Position numbers and translations under genes: made by a program
Shown here: piece by piece, positions 38,366 through 49,156 of the stretch
How positions within the stretch are numbered: position 1 is the first letter of the stretch
Layout: each line of letters starts with the position of its first letter
The notes under the pieces: model-generated
The model's input: the letters and a program-made list of their open reading frames with translations, nothing else
Told to the model about the DNA's origin: nothing
The model's database searches: none
From: Paramicrobacterium agarici
GTDB taxonomy: Bacteria; Actinomycetota; Actinomycetes; Actinomycetales; Microbacteriaceae
Length of the DNA: 64,000 nucleotides
Assembly: GCF_002563955.1 (NCBI RefSeq)
Contig: NZ_PDJE01000001.1
Location: 1,984,001 to 2,048,000, forward strand
Reading direction: 5' to 3'

Positions 38366-39190
38366 ATGGAATCCCAGGAGCATGAGGGATCCGCCGGTCA
38401 CAGCGGACCCGCAGCATTCGAGACGACGAGCAATCCCATTGTGGCCGCCGCGGGCGAGCCTCTCGTCGTCCTCGATCACGTCGAGAAGTACTACGGTGAC
38501 TTTCACGCGCTGAAAGACATCAATCTGACGGTGAACAAGGGGGAAGTCGTGGTCGTGATCGGACCCAGCGGGTCCGGAAAATCGACGCTCTGCCGCACGA
38601 TCAACAGGCTTGAGACGATCAATGCTGGCGAGATCCGCATCGATGGCAAGAAGCTTCCCGAGGAAGGTAAGGCTCTCGCCGCCCTCCGTGCGGATGTGGG
38701 AATGGTGTTCCAGTCCTTCAACCTCTTCGCACACAAGACAATCCTCGAGAACGTGACCCTCGGTCCGACCCGGGTGCGCGGCCAGAAGCGTGCTGCAGCG
38801 GCAAACGCGGCGCGGGCGCTGCTCGAGCGCGTGGGAGTCGGGGTTCAAGCCGACAAGATGCCCGCGCAGCTCTCTGGTGGGCAGCAGCAGCGGGTGGCGA
38901 TTGCGCGTGCGCTTGCAATGAAGCCGAAGGTCATGCTGTTCGATGAACCGACGAGCGCTCTCGATCCAGAGATGATCAACGAAGTGCTCGACGTCATGGT
39001 TCAGCTCGCGAGCGAGGGAATGACCATGGTCGTGGTCACGCACGAGATGGGCTTCGCGCGCAAGGCAGCGGACCGCGTCGTGTTCATGGCAGACGGCGAG
39101 ATCGTAGAAGAAGCCGAGCCTGAAGAGTTCTTCACGAACCCGAAATCGGATCGTGCAAAAGACTTCCTGTCGAAACTTCTCACGCACTGA
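38366..39190 (+). CDS. gluA: Glutamate/amino-acid ABC transporter ATP-binding protein
   Basis: This 274-residue ABC ATPase drives polar amino-acid uptake. Walker A is GPSGSGKST, the Q-loop is [10 protein letters not shown], the signature is [15 protein letters not shown] and Walker B is [34 protein letters not shown] completes the HisP/GlnQ-type signature. A non-homologous polar N-terminus of about 30 residues precedes the core. It is the first gene of gluABCD, an arrangement like the Corynebacterium glutamate system. Substrate is inferred from that order. Confidence 0.9.
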   Translation: MESQEHEGSAGHSGPAAFETTSNPIVAAAGEPLVVLDHVEKYYGDFHALKDINLTVNKGEVVVVIGPSGSGKSTLCRTINRLETINAGEIRIDGKKLPEEGKALAALRADVGMVFQSFNLFAHKTILENVTLGPTRVRGQKRAAAANAARALLERVGVGVQADKMPAQLSGGQQQRVAIARALAMKPKVMLFDEPTSALDPEMINEVLDVMVQLASEGMTMVVVTHEMGFARKAADRVVFMADGEIVEEAEPEEFFTNPKSDRAKDFLSKLLTH

Positions 39191-39244
39191 GAAGCGAGAC
39201 AGAAGAACGCAAGGGGCACGGGCCCCAAGACGAAAGGAAAGCAC

Positions 39245-40141
39245 ATGCGTAAAGGAATGACGCTCTTCGCCGCAGCGGCGGCGGCAGCGCTTGTACTGTC
39301 GGGCTGCGCGGGCGAGGCGCCACCGGCCCCCGGAGGCGGCGGAGACGGCGAAGACACATCGTCGCTGTACGAGGTCAATGAGAACGTCGAGCTTGAGGGC
39401 AGCCCGACGTTCGACGCCGCAAAGGAAGCGGGCGAGATCACGATCGGCGTCAAGGAAGACCAGCCTGGCCTCGGCTACCGCGACGCGGTGAGCGGGGAGC
39501 GCACGGGATTCGACATCGAGATCGCCAAGTGGATGGCCGCGTCGCTCGGATTCTCGGAGGATCAGATCAGCTTCGAGGCGATTCCGAGCGCGAACCGCGA
39601 GCAGGCGCTCGTCAACGGTGATATCGACATGTACGTCGGAACGTACTCGATCACGGACAAGCGCAAGGAGATGATTGACTTCGCTGGGCCGTACGTCATC
39701 ACGGGCCAGGGACTTCTCGTGTTGAAAGACAACGACGAGATCAAGACCGAAGATGATCTTGCGGGCAAGAAGGTCTGCTCCGCGACCGGATCAACCCCGA
39801 TTCAGAACATTCGTGACAATTTCCCCGAAGCTGACCCCGTGGAGTTCGACGTCTACTCTCAGTGCGTTGACGCCCTCAAAGACGGCAAGGTCGACGTCGT
39901 GACGACGGACCAGCTGATCCTGCTCGGCTACGCCGCCCAGGAGCCTGATGCTCTCAAGGTCGTGGGCGAGCCGTTCAGCACGGAGAAGTACGGCATCGGC
40001 GTGCCCAAGGGTGACGACGCGTTGCGTCACTACCTGAACAAGACGCTCACCGAGGGCTCTGATACCTGGCAGGGCATCTACGACGCCACGCTCGGGGAAG
40101 CAGGAGTCAAGTTGGAGCAGCCCAAGGTCGACGACTACTAA
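39245..40141 (+). CDS. gluB: Glutamate-type ABC transporter substrate-binding lipoprotein
   Basis: This 298-residue family 3 solute-binding protein has a lipoprotein signal peptide with lipobox LSGC; the acylated cysteine is C21. A Gly/Pro-rich tether precedes the binding domain (ITIGVKEDQPGLGYRDAVSGERTGFDIEIAKWMA ... DMYVGTYSITDKRKEMIDFAGPYVITGQGLLV). GAAAGGAAAG lies before the ATG. A strong hairpin just after the gene probably raises its expression relative to the permeases. Confidence 0.92.
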   Translation: MRKGMTLFAAAAAAALVLSGCAGEAPPAPGGGGDGEDTSSLYEVNENVELEGSPTFDAAKEAGEITIGVKEDQPGLGYRDAVSGERTGFDIEIAKWMAASLGFSEDQISFEAIPSANREQALVNGDIDMYVGTYSITDKRKEMIDFAGPYVITGQGLLVLKDNDEIKTEDDLAGKKVCSATGSTPIQNIRDNFPEADPVEFDVYSQCVDALKDGKVDVVTTDQLILLGYAAQEPDALKVVGEPFSTEKYGIGVPKGDDALRHYLNKTLTEGSDTWQGIYDATLGEAGVKLEQPKVDDY

Positions 40142-40152
40142 GCCGACGAACC

Positions 40153-40179
40153 TGCCGGGCGGCACGTGGCCGCCCGGCA
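40153..40179 (+). terminator. Intercistronic hairpin gluB/gluC
   Basis: A perfect 11-bp stem (TGCCGGGCGGC / GCCGCCCGGCA) with a 5-nt loop lies 12 nt after gluB, followed by a pyrimidine-rich CCGTCTCTTC. It probably acts as a partial terminator or RNase barrier, because gluC and gluD continue downstream. Confidence 0.7.
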
Positions 40180-40213
40180 TCCGTCTCTTCAATTTGTGAG
40201 CTGAGGGAGTGCC

Positions 40214-40857
40214 GTGGACGTCTTGCTGAATAACCTCGATATCTTCATTCGAGGGTTCAGAACCACGATCGTGCTGTTTCTCTGGGCGGCGCTGTTCTCG
40301 ACGCTCCTGGGCCTCGTCGTCGGCACGATGCGTGTGTCGCCCGTGCCAGTCATGCGAGGGGTCGGCACCGCGTACGTGAACCTGGTCAGAAATACGCCGT
40401 TGACGCTGATCTTCTTCTTCTTCGCGTTCGGCTACCCCAAGCTCGACCTGTGGGAGGTCTCCTATGAGACTCTCGCGATCATCGCCCTGAGTCTGTACAC
40501 CGCGACATACATTGCCGAGGTGCTTCGCTCGGGATTCAACACGGTCCCCGTCGGCCAAGCCGAGGCCGCGAGAGCAATCGGGCTCTCGTTCGTGCCGACG
40601 ATGACGACCGTCGTTCTGCCTCAGGCGTTCCGTGCGGTCATTCCGCCGTTCATGAGCGTGCTCATCGCGCTGTTGAAGAACACCACGGTAGCGGCGGGTT
40701 TCTCCGTCGCCGAAGCTGGTGCGATCCGAGCTTACGCGTCTGAGCGGGGCGAGCCGGCGATGGTGGTGCTCCTCTGGGTCGCGCTGTTCTTCGTCATCCT
40801 CGTGATGATTCTCGCGTTCATCCAACGACGACTCGAAAAGCGATGGAGGGTTGCCCG

Positions 40858-40861
<4 letters not shown>
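40214..40861 (+). CDS. gluC: Amino-acid ABC transporter permease (GluC type)
   Basis: This 215-residue HisM/GlnP-type permease has about five membrane helices. The EAA-like cytoplasmic loop that contacts the ATPase is VGQAEAARAIGLSFVPTMTTVVLPQAFRAVIPP. GTG start with GAGGGAG 4-5 nt upstream. It overlaps gluD by ATGA, so the two permeases form a heterodimer channel. Confidence 0.91.
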
Positions 40862-42838
<1,977 letters not shown>

Positions 42839-42840
42839 TG

Positions 42841-45360
42841 ATGCGCGTACCTCTGAGCTGGCTTGCCGAGTACGTCGATCTTGAGCCGGGAGCAACTCCC
42901 GAGAGCGTCCAGGAAGCGCTCGTCAAGGTCGGTCTCGAAGAAGAAGACATTCACCGGATCGACCTGAGCGGTCCCGTCGTCGTCGGCCAGGTGCTCGACT
43001 TTGTCGAGGAACCGCAGAAGAACGGCAAGGTCATCCGCTGGTGTCAGGTGCGCGTTGCGCCCGATGGGCAGGACGCCGCAGACGGCGGTGATGCGGTGCA
43101 CGGCATCGTCTGCGGTGCACACAACTTCGAGCCTGGGGACAAAGTCGTCGTCACGCTGCCCGGATCTGTTTTGCCCGGGCCCTTCCCGATTGCCGCGCGA
43201 AAAACCTACGGGCATCTTTCTGAGGGAATGATCGCGTCTGTGCGCGAACTCGGCATGGGCGATGACCACGAGGGAATTCTTACCCTGAAGACACTGGGTC
43301 TTGATCCTGAGGTCGGCACCGACGCCATCGCGCTGCTGGGGCTCGATGATGCAGCGGTCGAGATCAATGTGACTCCCGACCGTGGATACGCCTTCTCCAT
43401 TCGCGGGGTTGCTCGAGAGCTCTCGCATTCAGCGGGTGCAGCGTTTCGTGATCCCGCTATTCGCGATGTGCCGACGGGACTGACCGGAGTCGACGTTCGC
43501 GTCGACGACGCGGCGCCGATTCGAGGCAATGTGGGGTGCTCCGTCTTCGTGACGCGCGTTGTACGCGACGTTGACGCGACGGCCCCGACACCGCCGTGGA
43601 TGGCGGCACGGCTTCGGCTTGCCGGCATCCGCTCCCTCTCGCTTCTCGTCGACATCACGAACTACGTCATGCTTGAGCTGGGGCAGCCGATTCATGGGTA
43701 CGACCTCGATGCTCTGGCCGGGGGGATCGTCGTGAGGCGAGCCCGATCGGGCGAGAAGCTCCAGACGCTCGACGGCGTGGAGCGCAGTCTCGACGCCGAA
43801 GACCTGCTCATCACTGATGACAGCGGCCCGATCGGACTCGCGGGGGTCATGGGCGGAGGCTCAACCGAGATGGGCCCGGAGACAACCAACGTTCTCGTTG
43901 AGGCAGCGAACTTCGACCAGGTATCGATCGCGCGTACGGCTCGTCGCCACAAACTCCCGAGCGAGGCCTCAAAGCGGTTCGAGAGGGGAGTGGACCCGAA
44001 GGTCGCCGCGGCGGCCGCGGACCGCGTCGTCGACCTCATGGTGGAACTTGCCGGCGGAACGGATGCCGCGCAGGGCTCGTACCTCGACACGACGGCACCG
44101 CCCGCTCCCATCGTGCTGCCAGCCGGGTTCGCCGCGGGCCTTGTCGGGGTCGACTACACGGATGCTGAGGAGCGGGGTTCGCTCGAGGAGATCGGCTGTG
44201 CAGTCTCGACGACCGATGAAGGACTCCTCGTGACCCCGCCGTCCTGGCGTCCGGATCTCGCGAGCAAGGCAGACCTCGTCGAGGAGATCGCGCGGATCGT
44301 CGGGTATGACCGCATCCCGAGCGTTCTTCCGGTTGCGCCTCCCGGACAGGGACTGACGCGAGAGCAGAGAGCACGTCGCGCCGTCGCAAATGCGCTCGCC
44401 GCCGCCGGCAGCACAGAGGTGCTCGCGTACCCGTTCGTCACAGCGGAGTCCAACGCCTTGTTCGGTAGCCCTGTTGACGAGCCTGTTCCCGCGGTCACGC
44501 TTGCAAATGCGTTAGATGCCCGCGCGTCGCAACTGCGCACGTCATTGCTGCCCGGTCTGCTCGAACTCGCGCACCGCAATCTCTCGCGCGGCATCACGGA
44601 TCAGTCGCTCAGTGAGATCGGTCTGGTCTTCCGTCCGCAACTCGGTGAGACGTACGGCCTCGAGCATGTACCGTCGGGCGCCGAGCGCCCCTCAGCTGAG
44701 GCAATCGAGGCTCTGAACAACAGCATTCCGCCTCAGCCGCGGCATGTTGCGGTTCTCACCCTGGGCAACGCTATCGCGAAGCAGCCGGGACAGCCCGCCG
44801 TGCCCGCGGGACTGGGCGATGTTCTGGCAAGCGTGGCTCAGATCGGGCTTGCCGCTGGAGTCCGCATCGAAGTCGCGCAGGGCGCCCACAAGGCGCTACA
44901 CCCTGGCCGGACCGCTGAGCTGCGTGTCGGAGACACCCCCGTCGGCTTCGCCGGTGAGCTGCTGCCGGACATCGCAGAGGAGCACGACCTGCCACGGGTT
45001 GTCGCTGTGGCCGAGCTGAACCTCGACGCTGTGCTCGCGCTGGCCCCGACGAACGTCGCGACCCACAGCATCCTCACGCAGCCAGCGGCAACGCAGGACC
45101 TGTCGCTCGTCGTCTCGGCATACGTCGCAGCGCAGGACGTGCTGGATGCCGTGCGCGCGGGGTCCGGCGACCTGCTCGAGAGCATCCGCCTCGTCGACGA
45201 CTATCGCGGCACGGGAGTCGGCGACGACGAGAAGAGCCTCACATTTGCACTGCGGTTCCGAGCGCCTGACCGGACGCTGACCGCCGCGGAGGCGTCGGAG
45301 GCGAAGCTGTCTGGCGCTCAGCGCGCGACCGAGCTCTTCGGGGCGGCGATCAGAGACTGA
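42841..45360 (+). CDS. pheT: Phenylalanine--tRNA ligase beta subunit
   Basis: This 839-residue beta subunit contains the tRNA-binding B2 domain (about 39-150), B3/B4 editing domain (near 210-390), B5 domain (about 410-480), the class II-like inactive core, and the C-terminal ferredoxin-fold anticodon-binding domain (about 745-839; QPAATQDLSLVVSAYVAAQDVLDAVRAG...). ATG 42841 (MRVPLSWLAEYV) is the canonical start. A GTG at 42838 overlaps the pheS stop but adds only one residue. Confidence 0.95.
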   Translation: MRVPLSWLAEYVDLEPGATPESVQEALVKVGLEEEDIHRIDLSGPVVVGQVLDFVEEPQKNGKVIRWCQVRVAPDGQDAADGGDAVHGIVCGAHNFEPGDKVVVTLPGSVLPGPFPIAARKTYGHLSEGMIASVRELGMGDDHEGILTLKTLGLDPEVGTDAIALLGLDDAAVEINVTPDRGYAFSIRGVARELSHSAGAAFRDPAIRDVPTGLTGVDVRVDDAAPIRGNVGCSVFVTRVVRDVDATAPTPPWMAARLRLAGIRSLSLLVDITNYVMLELGQPIHGYDLDALAGGIVVRRARSGEKLQTLDGVERSLDAEDLLITDDSGPIGLAGVMGGGSTEMGPETTNVLVEAANFDQVSIARTARRHKLPSEASKRFERGVDPKVAAAAADRVVDLMVELAGGTDAAQGSYLDTTAPPAPIVLPAGFAAGLVGVDYTDAEERGSLEEIGCAVSTTDEGLLVTPPSWRPDLASKADLVEEIARIVGYDRIPSVLPVAPPGQGLTREQRARRAVANALAAAGSTEVLAYPFVTAESNALFGSPVDEPVPAVTLANALDARASQLRTSLLPGLLELAHRNLSRGITDQSLSEIGLVFRPQLGETYGLEHVPSGAERPSAEAIEALNNSIPPQPRHVAVLTLGNAIAKQPGQPAVPAGLGDVLASVAQIGLAAGVRIEVAQGAHKALHPGRTAELRVGDTPVGFAGELLPDIAEEHDLPRVVAVAELNLDAVLALAPTNVATHSILTQPAATQDLSLVVSAYVAAQDVLDAVRAGSGDLLESIRLVDDYRGTGVGDDEKSLTFALRFRAPDRTLTAAEASEAKLSGAQRATELFGAAIRD

Positions 45361-45362
45361 CG

Positions 45363-47903
45363 GTGCAGAATCCGCCAACCGATGGCATGAATGGCACGGT
45401 GAGGCCGGCCGGGTCCGGCCTCACCGTGCCCGCGTCGTCCGACCCCGATGTGGTGCTCGAAACGTTTACCGACTGGGCAACGCAGCAGGGCATCGAGCTC
45501 TATCCCGCGCAGGAAGACGCTCTCCTTGAAGTTGTCAGCGGAAATCATCTGATCCTCTCGACTCCAACGGGAACCGGAAAGTCGCTCGTTGCCGTCGGAG
45601 CCCACCTTCTCGCGCTCGCCCGCGGTGAACGTAGCGTCTACACTGCGCCGATCAAAGCTCTCGTGAGCGAGAAGTTCTTCGCTCTGGTCGAGACGTTCGG
45701 CGCAGAGAACGTCGGCATGATGACCGGGGATTCCAGTGTCAACGCCGAAGCGCCGATTCTGTGCTGCACGGCCGAGATCTTGGCGAACCTTGCGCTACGG
45801 CGCGGCAGCGACACCGACGTGCAGCAGGTCGTCATGGACGAGTTCCACTACTACGGGGACCCCGAACGCGGCTGGGCCTGGCAGGTTCCCCTGCTCACTC
45901 TTGAGCACACGCAGTTCGTGCTCATGTCGGCGACGCTCGGTGACGTGAGTGACCTTGCTGCCGATCTGAGCCGGCGAACGCAGAGGCAGACGGGCCTCGT
46001 CACGGGTGTCGAACGGCCTGTTCCGCTGTCCTACCACTACGAGACGTCGTCCATCCACGAGACCGTCGATGAGCTTCTGCACACAAACCGCGCCCCCGTC
46101 TACATCGTGCACTTCTCGCAGGCGCAGGCGATGGAGAGGGCACAGGCGCTGACGAGCCAGAAAATCGTGTCGAAAGAGCAGAAGGCGCGCATCGCTGAGC
46201 AGATCGGCGATTTCCGATTCACGACGGCGTTCGGAAAGAGCTTGTCGCGCCTCGTCCGCGCGGGAATCGGCATACACCATGCCGGGATGCTGCCGAAGTA
46301 TCGGCGCCTCGTCGAACAACTCGCGCAAGCGGGGTTGCTGCCGGTCATCTGCGGCACAGACACCCTCGGGGTCGGTATCAACGTCCCGATTCGCACGGTC
46401 CTGTTTACCGCACTCACGAAGTATGACGGCATGCGCATGCGGCAGCTCAACGCGCGAGAGTTTCATCAGATCGCGGGTCGTGCGGGACGCGCGGGCTTCG
46501 ATACGGCTGGCACGGTCATCGCTCAAGCGCCCGAACACGAGACTCAGAACCTCAAGGCGCTCGAGAAAGCGGGCGATGATCCCAAAAAGCGCCGCAAAGT
46601 CATTCGCAAGAAGGCACCCGACGGCTTCGTCTCGTGGGGGAGAGGATCCTTCGACCGGCTGATTTCGGCCGAACCGGAGACACTCTCGAGTCATATGCAG
46701 ATGACGAGCGCCATCCTCATCAATCTGATCGCACAAGGCGGCGATGTGTTCGCGCATGTGCGTCGTCTGGTGTTCGACAATCATGAACCGCCGGCGCGGC
46801 AGCGGGAGCTCGCCCGTCGGGCGTTGAGCATCTTCCGCACGCTCAAGGACGCGGGCATCGTCGACGTGCGCGAGGGCAGCATCCGTCTCACCGTCGATCT
46901 TCCGCCGAACTTCGCACTCAACCAGCCGCTGTCGCCGTTTGCGCTTGCCGCATTCGACCTTCTCGACCCCGAGTCGCCCGATTTCGCGCTCGACATGATC
47001 TCGATCATCGAGGCAACGCTCGACAACCCGAGAGCTGTACTCAACCAGCAGGAGTTCATGGCCAAAGGCGAGGCGGTCGCCGAGATGAAGGCCGAGGGCA
47101 TCGAGTATGAGCAGCGCATGGAGCTTCTCGAAGAGATCACCTGGCCAAAGCCGCTCGCCGATCTGCTGGAGCAGGCGTTCGAGACGTTTCGCGCGTCGCA
47201 GCCGTGGATCGCGGATTTCGACCTCGCCCCGAAATCGGTCGTCCGTGACATGTTCGAGCGTGCGATGTCTTTCGCCGAGTTCGTGCGCTTCTATCAGCTC
47301 GTGCGGTCGGAGGGCGTCGTTCTGCGCTATCTCAGCGACGCATATCGAACGATCCGTCAGCTTGTCCCCGATACGCTCATGACCGAAGAACTCGCCGACC
47401 TTGTCGAATGGCTCGGTGAGCTCGTGCGTCAGGTCGATTCGAGTCTGTTCGACGAGTGGGACGAATTGGCTCATCCGGATGCTGCCGCACACCGCGGGCA
47501 CGCCTCGGAGCTGTCTCCGTCGCCACCTGCCCGCGTCACCACGCAGACACGAGCGTTCCGCATTCTCGTGCGCAATGAACTGTTCCGCCGAGTGCAGCTC
47601 GCCGCGCGCGAAGACTACGATTCCCTCGCGGCGCTCGACGCCGAGAGCGGGTTCACCGCAGACGACTGGCAATCGAGTCTCGACGCGTATTTCGAGGAGC
47701 ACGACGAGATTCTCGTCGGCGCCGACGCACGTGGTCCTCAGATGCTGCTGATCGACGAAGGCAGGCAGACCTGGTCGGTTCGGCAGATCATCGACGACCC
47801 GGCTGGAAACCACGACTGGGGAATCTCTGCGACCGTCGACCTTGCGGCATCAGACCAGGCCGGGCACGCCCAGGTTACCGTCACCGGCGTGAACAGGCTG
47901 TGA
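45363..47903 (+). CDS. Ski2-like DEAD/DEAH-box helicase with DUF3516
   Basis: This 846-residue superfamily 2 helicase is well conserved in actinobacteria. The helicase core has Walker A TPTGTGKS, motif Ia TAPIKALVSEKFF, motif II DEFH (MDEFHYYGD), SAT (LMSATLGDVSDL) and motif VI HQIAGRAGRAGFD. The C-terminal half is the DUF3516 region. The role is unknown; RNA processing is suggested by similarity to Ski2/Mtr4-type helicases. The start is uncertain. GTG 45363 is the longest, but a 16-bp hairpin (45393-45430) lies inside its first 23 codons. ATG 45387 or GTG 45450 are alternatives. Confidence 0.88.
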   Translation: MQNPPTDGMNGTVRPAGSGLTVPASSDPDVVLETFTDWATQQGIELYPAQEDALLEVVSGNHLILSTPTGTGKSLVAVGAHLLALARGERSVYTAPIKALVSEKFFALVETFGAENVGMMTGDSSVNAEAPILCCTAEILANLALRRGSDTDVQQVVMDEFHYYGDPERGWAWQVPLLTLEHTQFVLMSATLGDVSDLAADLSRRTQRQTGLVTGVERPVPLSYHYETSSIHETVDELLHTNRAPVYIVHFSQAQAMERAQALTSQKIVSKEQKARIAEQIGDFRFTTAFGKSLSRLVRAGIGIHHAGMLPKYRRLVEQLAQAGLLPVICGTDTLGVGINVPIRTVLFTALTKYDGMRMRQLNAREFHQIAGRAGRAGFDTAGTVIAQAPEHETQNLKALEKAGDDPKKRRKVIRKKAPDGFVSWGRGSFDRLISAEPETLSSHMQMTSAILINLIAQGGDVFAHVRRLVFDNHEPPARQRELARRALSIFRTLKDAGIVDVREGSIRLTVDLPPNFALNQPLSPFALAAFDLLDPESPDFALDMISIIEATLDNPRAVLNQQEFMAKGEAVAEMKAEGIEYEQRMELLEEITWPKPLADLLEQAFETFRASQPWIADFDLAPKSVVRDMFERAMSFAEFVRFYQLVRSEGVVLRYLSDAYRTIRQLVPDTLMTEELADLVEWLGELVRQVDSSLFDEWDELAHPDAAAHRGHASELSPSPPARVTTQTRAFRILVRNELFRRVQLAAREDYDSLAALDAESGFTADDWQSSLDAYFEEHDEILVGADARGPQMLLIDEGRQTWSVRQIIDDPAGNHDWGISATVDLAASDQAGHAQVTVTGVNRL
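45393..45430 (+). terminator. Very stable hairpin after pheST, inside the helicase 5' end
   Basis: A perfect 16-bp stem (GGCACGGTGAGGCCGG / CCGGCCTCACCGTGCC) with a 6-nt loop starts 33 nt after the pheT stop. It resembles the T-less terminator hairpins at other operon ends in the window. If it terminates pheST, the helicase needs its own downstream start and promoter. Confidence 0.6.
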
Positions 47904-47934
47904 CATCAAGTGGCGCGAACACGAGGCCCCAGGG

Positions 47935-47940
47935 TATTCT
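47935..47940 (+). promoter_or_regulatory. -10 hexamer TATTCT, promoter of the arginine operon leader
   Basis: TATTCT is followed by exactly 6 nt and the ATG of the arginine-rich leader peptide, so the mRNA probably starts at or next to that ATG. No convincing -35 is visible. Confidence 0.6.
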
Positions 47941-47946
47941 CGACGC

Positions 47947-48051
47947 ATGACGTCCGCTTCCCGTTCGCTCGGCCTCTTCTCGGCAGTGCGCGGGCTGCGT
48001 CGACGTCGGCGCGCCGTGCGAATCTCGGCGACGCCTGTCGTGCACCTGTGA
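47947..48051 (+). CDS. Predicted arginine-rich leader peptide of the arg operon (34 aa)
   Basis: This short frame begins at the ATG placed 6 nt after TATTCT and ends at TGA 48049-48051, 61 nt before argC. It encodes 34 residues with eight arginines. Five are consecutive, R18-R22 (codons CGT CGA CGT CGG CGC at 47998-48012), and R25 follows. Such a run directly upstream of arginine biosynthesis genes is the hallmark of a leader peptide that senses charged tRNA-Arg. It has no Shine-Dalgarno, so translation would be leaderless. A 68-codon frame in another phase (GTG 47910 to TGA 48116) overlaps it but starts upstream of the promoter. Function is inferred. Confidence 0.65.
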   Translation: MTSASRSLGLFSAVRGLRRRRRAVRISATPVVHL

Positions 48052-48098
48052 TCTGGTCACGAGTGGGCGCCGCCGACACCAGCGCAGACCGCCCACTC
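48005..48098 (+). promoter_or_regulatory. Mutually exclusive RNA stems upstream of argC (candidate attenuator)
   Basis: Stem A pairs GAGTGGGCG (48061-48069) with CGCCCACTC (48090-48098): 9 bp, perfect, ending 3-4 nt before the argC ribosome site AAGG. Stem B pairs the arginine-codon segment 48005-48015 with 48066-48077: 11 bp with one bulged base. The stems share 48066-48069 and cannot form together. There is no T-tract after stem A, so classical intrinsic termination is not shown. Confidence 0.5.
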
Positions 48099-48112
48099 AA
48101 TAAGGTAGAAGC

Positions 48113-49156
48113 ATGACATTCACCGTTGCCGTCGCAGGCGCTTCCGGGTACGCCGGAGGAGAACTGCTGCGGTTGCTCGCGGAGCACCCGGAGTTTGAGA
48201 TCACGACAGTCACGGCACACTCGAATTCCGGAGCGCCTCTCGTCGCGCTGCAGCCTCATTTGCGTTCGCTGCGCCACCTCACGCTCGTCGACACGACGCC
48301 CGAGCGTCTTTCCGGGCACGACATCGTCTTCGTCGCCCTTCCTCATGGAAAGTCCGGAGAGCTCACCGCGCACCTTGACGAAGAAACCCTCGTTGTCGAC
48401 TGCGGGGCAGATCATCGTCTCGAGTCAGGCACCGACTGGAGTGCCTTTTACGGCGGCGAGCATTTCGGAGCGTGGGCCTACGGCGTGCCAGAGCTCATCG
48501 TCGGAGACGGCCGTCAGCGTGACGTGCTCGCGGGCGCTCGCCGCATCGCAGCCCCTGGCTGCAACGCGAGCACCGTCGAACTCTCACTCGCTCCCGGCGT
48601 GGCTTCGGGAGTCATCGAATCGACCGACATCGTCTCTGTGCTCGCGGTCGGACCGTCCGGGGCAGGGAAGAGCTTGAAGCCGCATCTTCTCGCGGCTGAG
48701 GTTCTCGGCACCGCGAACCCGTATGCGGTCGGAGGAACCCACCGTCACATCCCGGAGATTGCACAAGGGCTCCGCTGGGCGGGTGCCACTGACGTGAGCA
48801 TCTCGTTCACTCCCGTGATCGTCCCGATGTCGCGCGGAATCCTCGCAACGTCGACAGCGCGCATCGCGCCGGGCGCGTCCGCAGCGCAGATCCGCGAGGC
48901 GTGGGAGACCGCGTACGCCGATGAGCCGTTTGTCCAGGTGCTCCCCGACGGGCAGGTGCCCCGCACGGCCGACGTGCTGGGAGCCAACACCGCGCTGATG
49001 GGCATCGCCGTCGACGAGGCCTCGGGACGCGTCGTCGTCGTGACCGCCGTCGACAACCTCGCGAAGGGAACGGCCGGAGCAGCGATCCAGTCGGCGAACA
49101 TCGCACTCGGACTGCCCGAGCAGACGGGCCTTACTGTGAACGGAGTAGCGCCGTGA
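48113..49156 (+). CDS. argC: N-acetyl-gamma-glutamyl-phosphate reductase
   Basis: This is the third step of arginine synthesis: NADPH-dependent reduction of N-acetylglutamyl phosphate. The 347-residue protein has the Rossmann motif [14 protein letters not shown]. The catalytic cysteine C150 is in [22 protein letters not shown] and [13 protein letters not shown] are family motifs. AAGG lies about 8 nt before the ATG. It is the first structural gene of argCJBDFH and overlaps argJ by GTGA. Confidence 0.95.
   Translation: MTFTVAVAGASGYAGGELLRLLAEHPEFEITTVTAHSNSGAPLVALQPHLRSLRHLTLVDTTPERLSGHDIVFVALPHGKSGELTAHLDEETLVVDCGADHRLESGTDWSAFYGGEHFGAWAYGVPELIVGDGRQRDVLAGARRIAAPGCNASTVELSLAPGVASGVIESTDIVSVLAVGPSGAGKSLKPHLLAAEVLGTANPYAVGGTHRHIPEIAQGLRWAGATDVSISFTPVIVPMSRGILATSTARIAPGASAAQIREAWETAYADEPFVQVLPDGQVPRTADVLGANTALMGIAVDEASGRVVVVTAVDNLAKGTAGAAIQSANIALGLPEQTGLTVNGVAP

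Noticed and set aside
45795..47813. 672-codon antisense frame across the helicase gene
   Set aside because: Arg/Asp/Val-rich translation typical of the mirror of a high-GC gene. The plus strand has clear helicase motifs.
47910..48116. 68-codon frame (GTG 47910) whose stop overlaps the argC ATG
   Set aside because: It starts 25 nt upstream of the likely -10 and has no ribosome site. The 34-codon frame in another phase fits the promoter exactly. I keep it only as an alternative.
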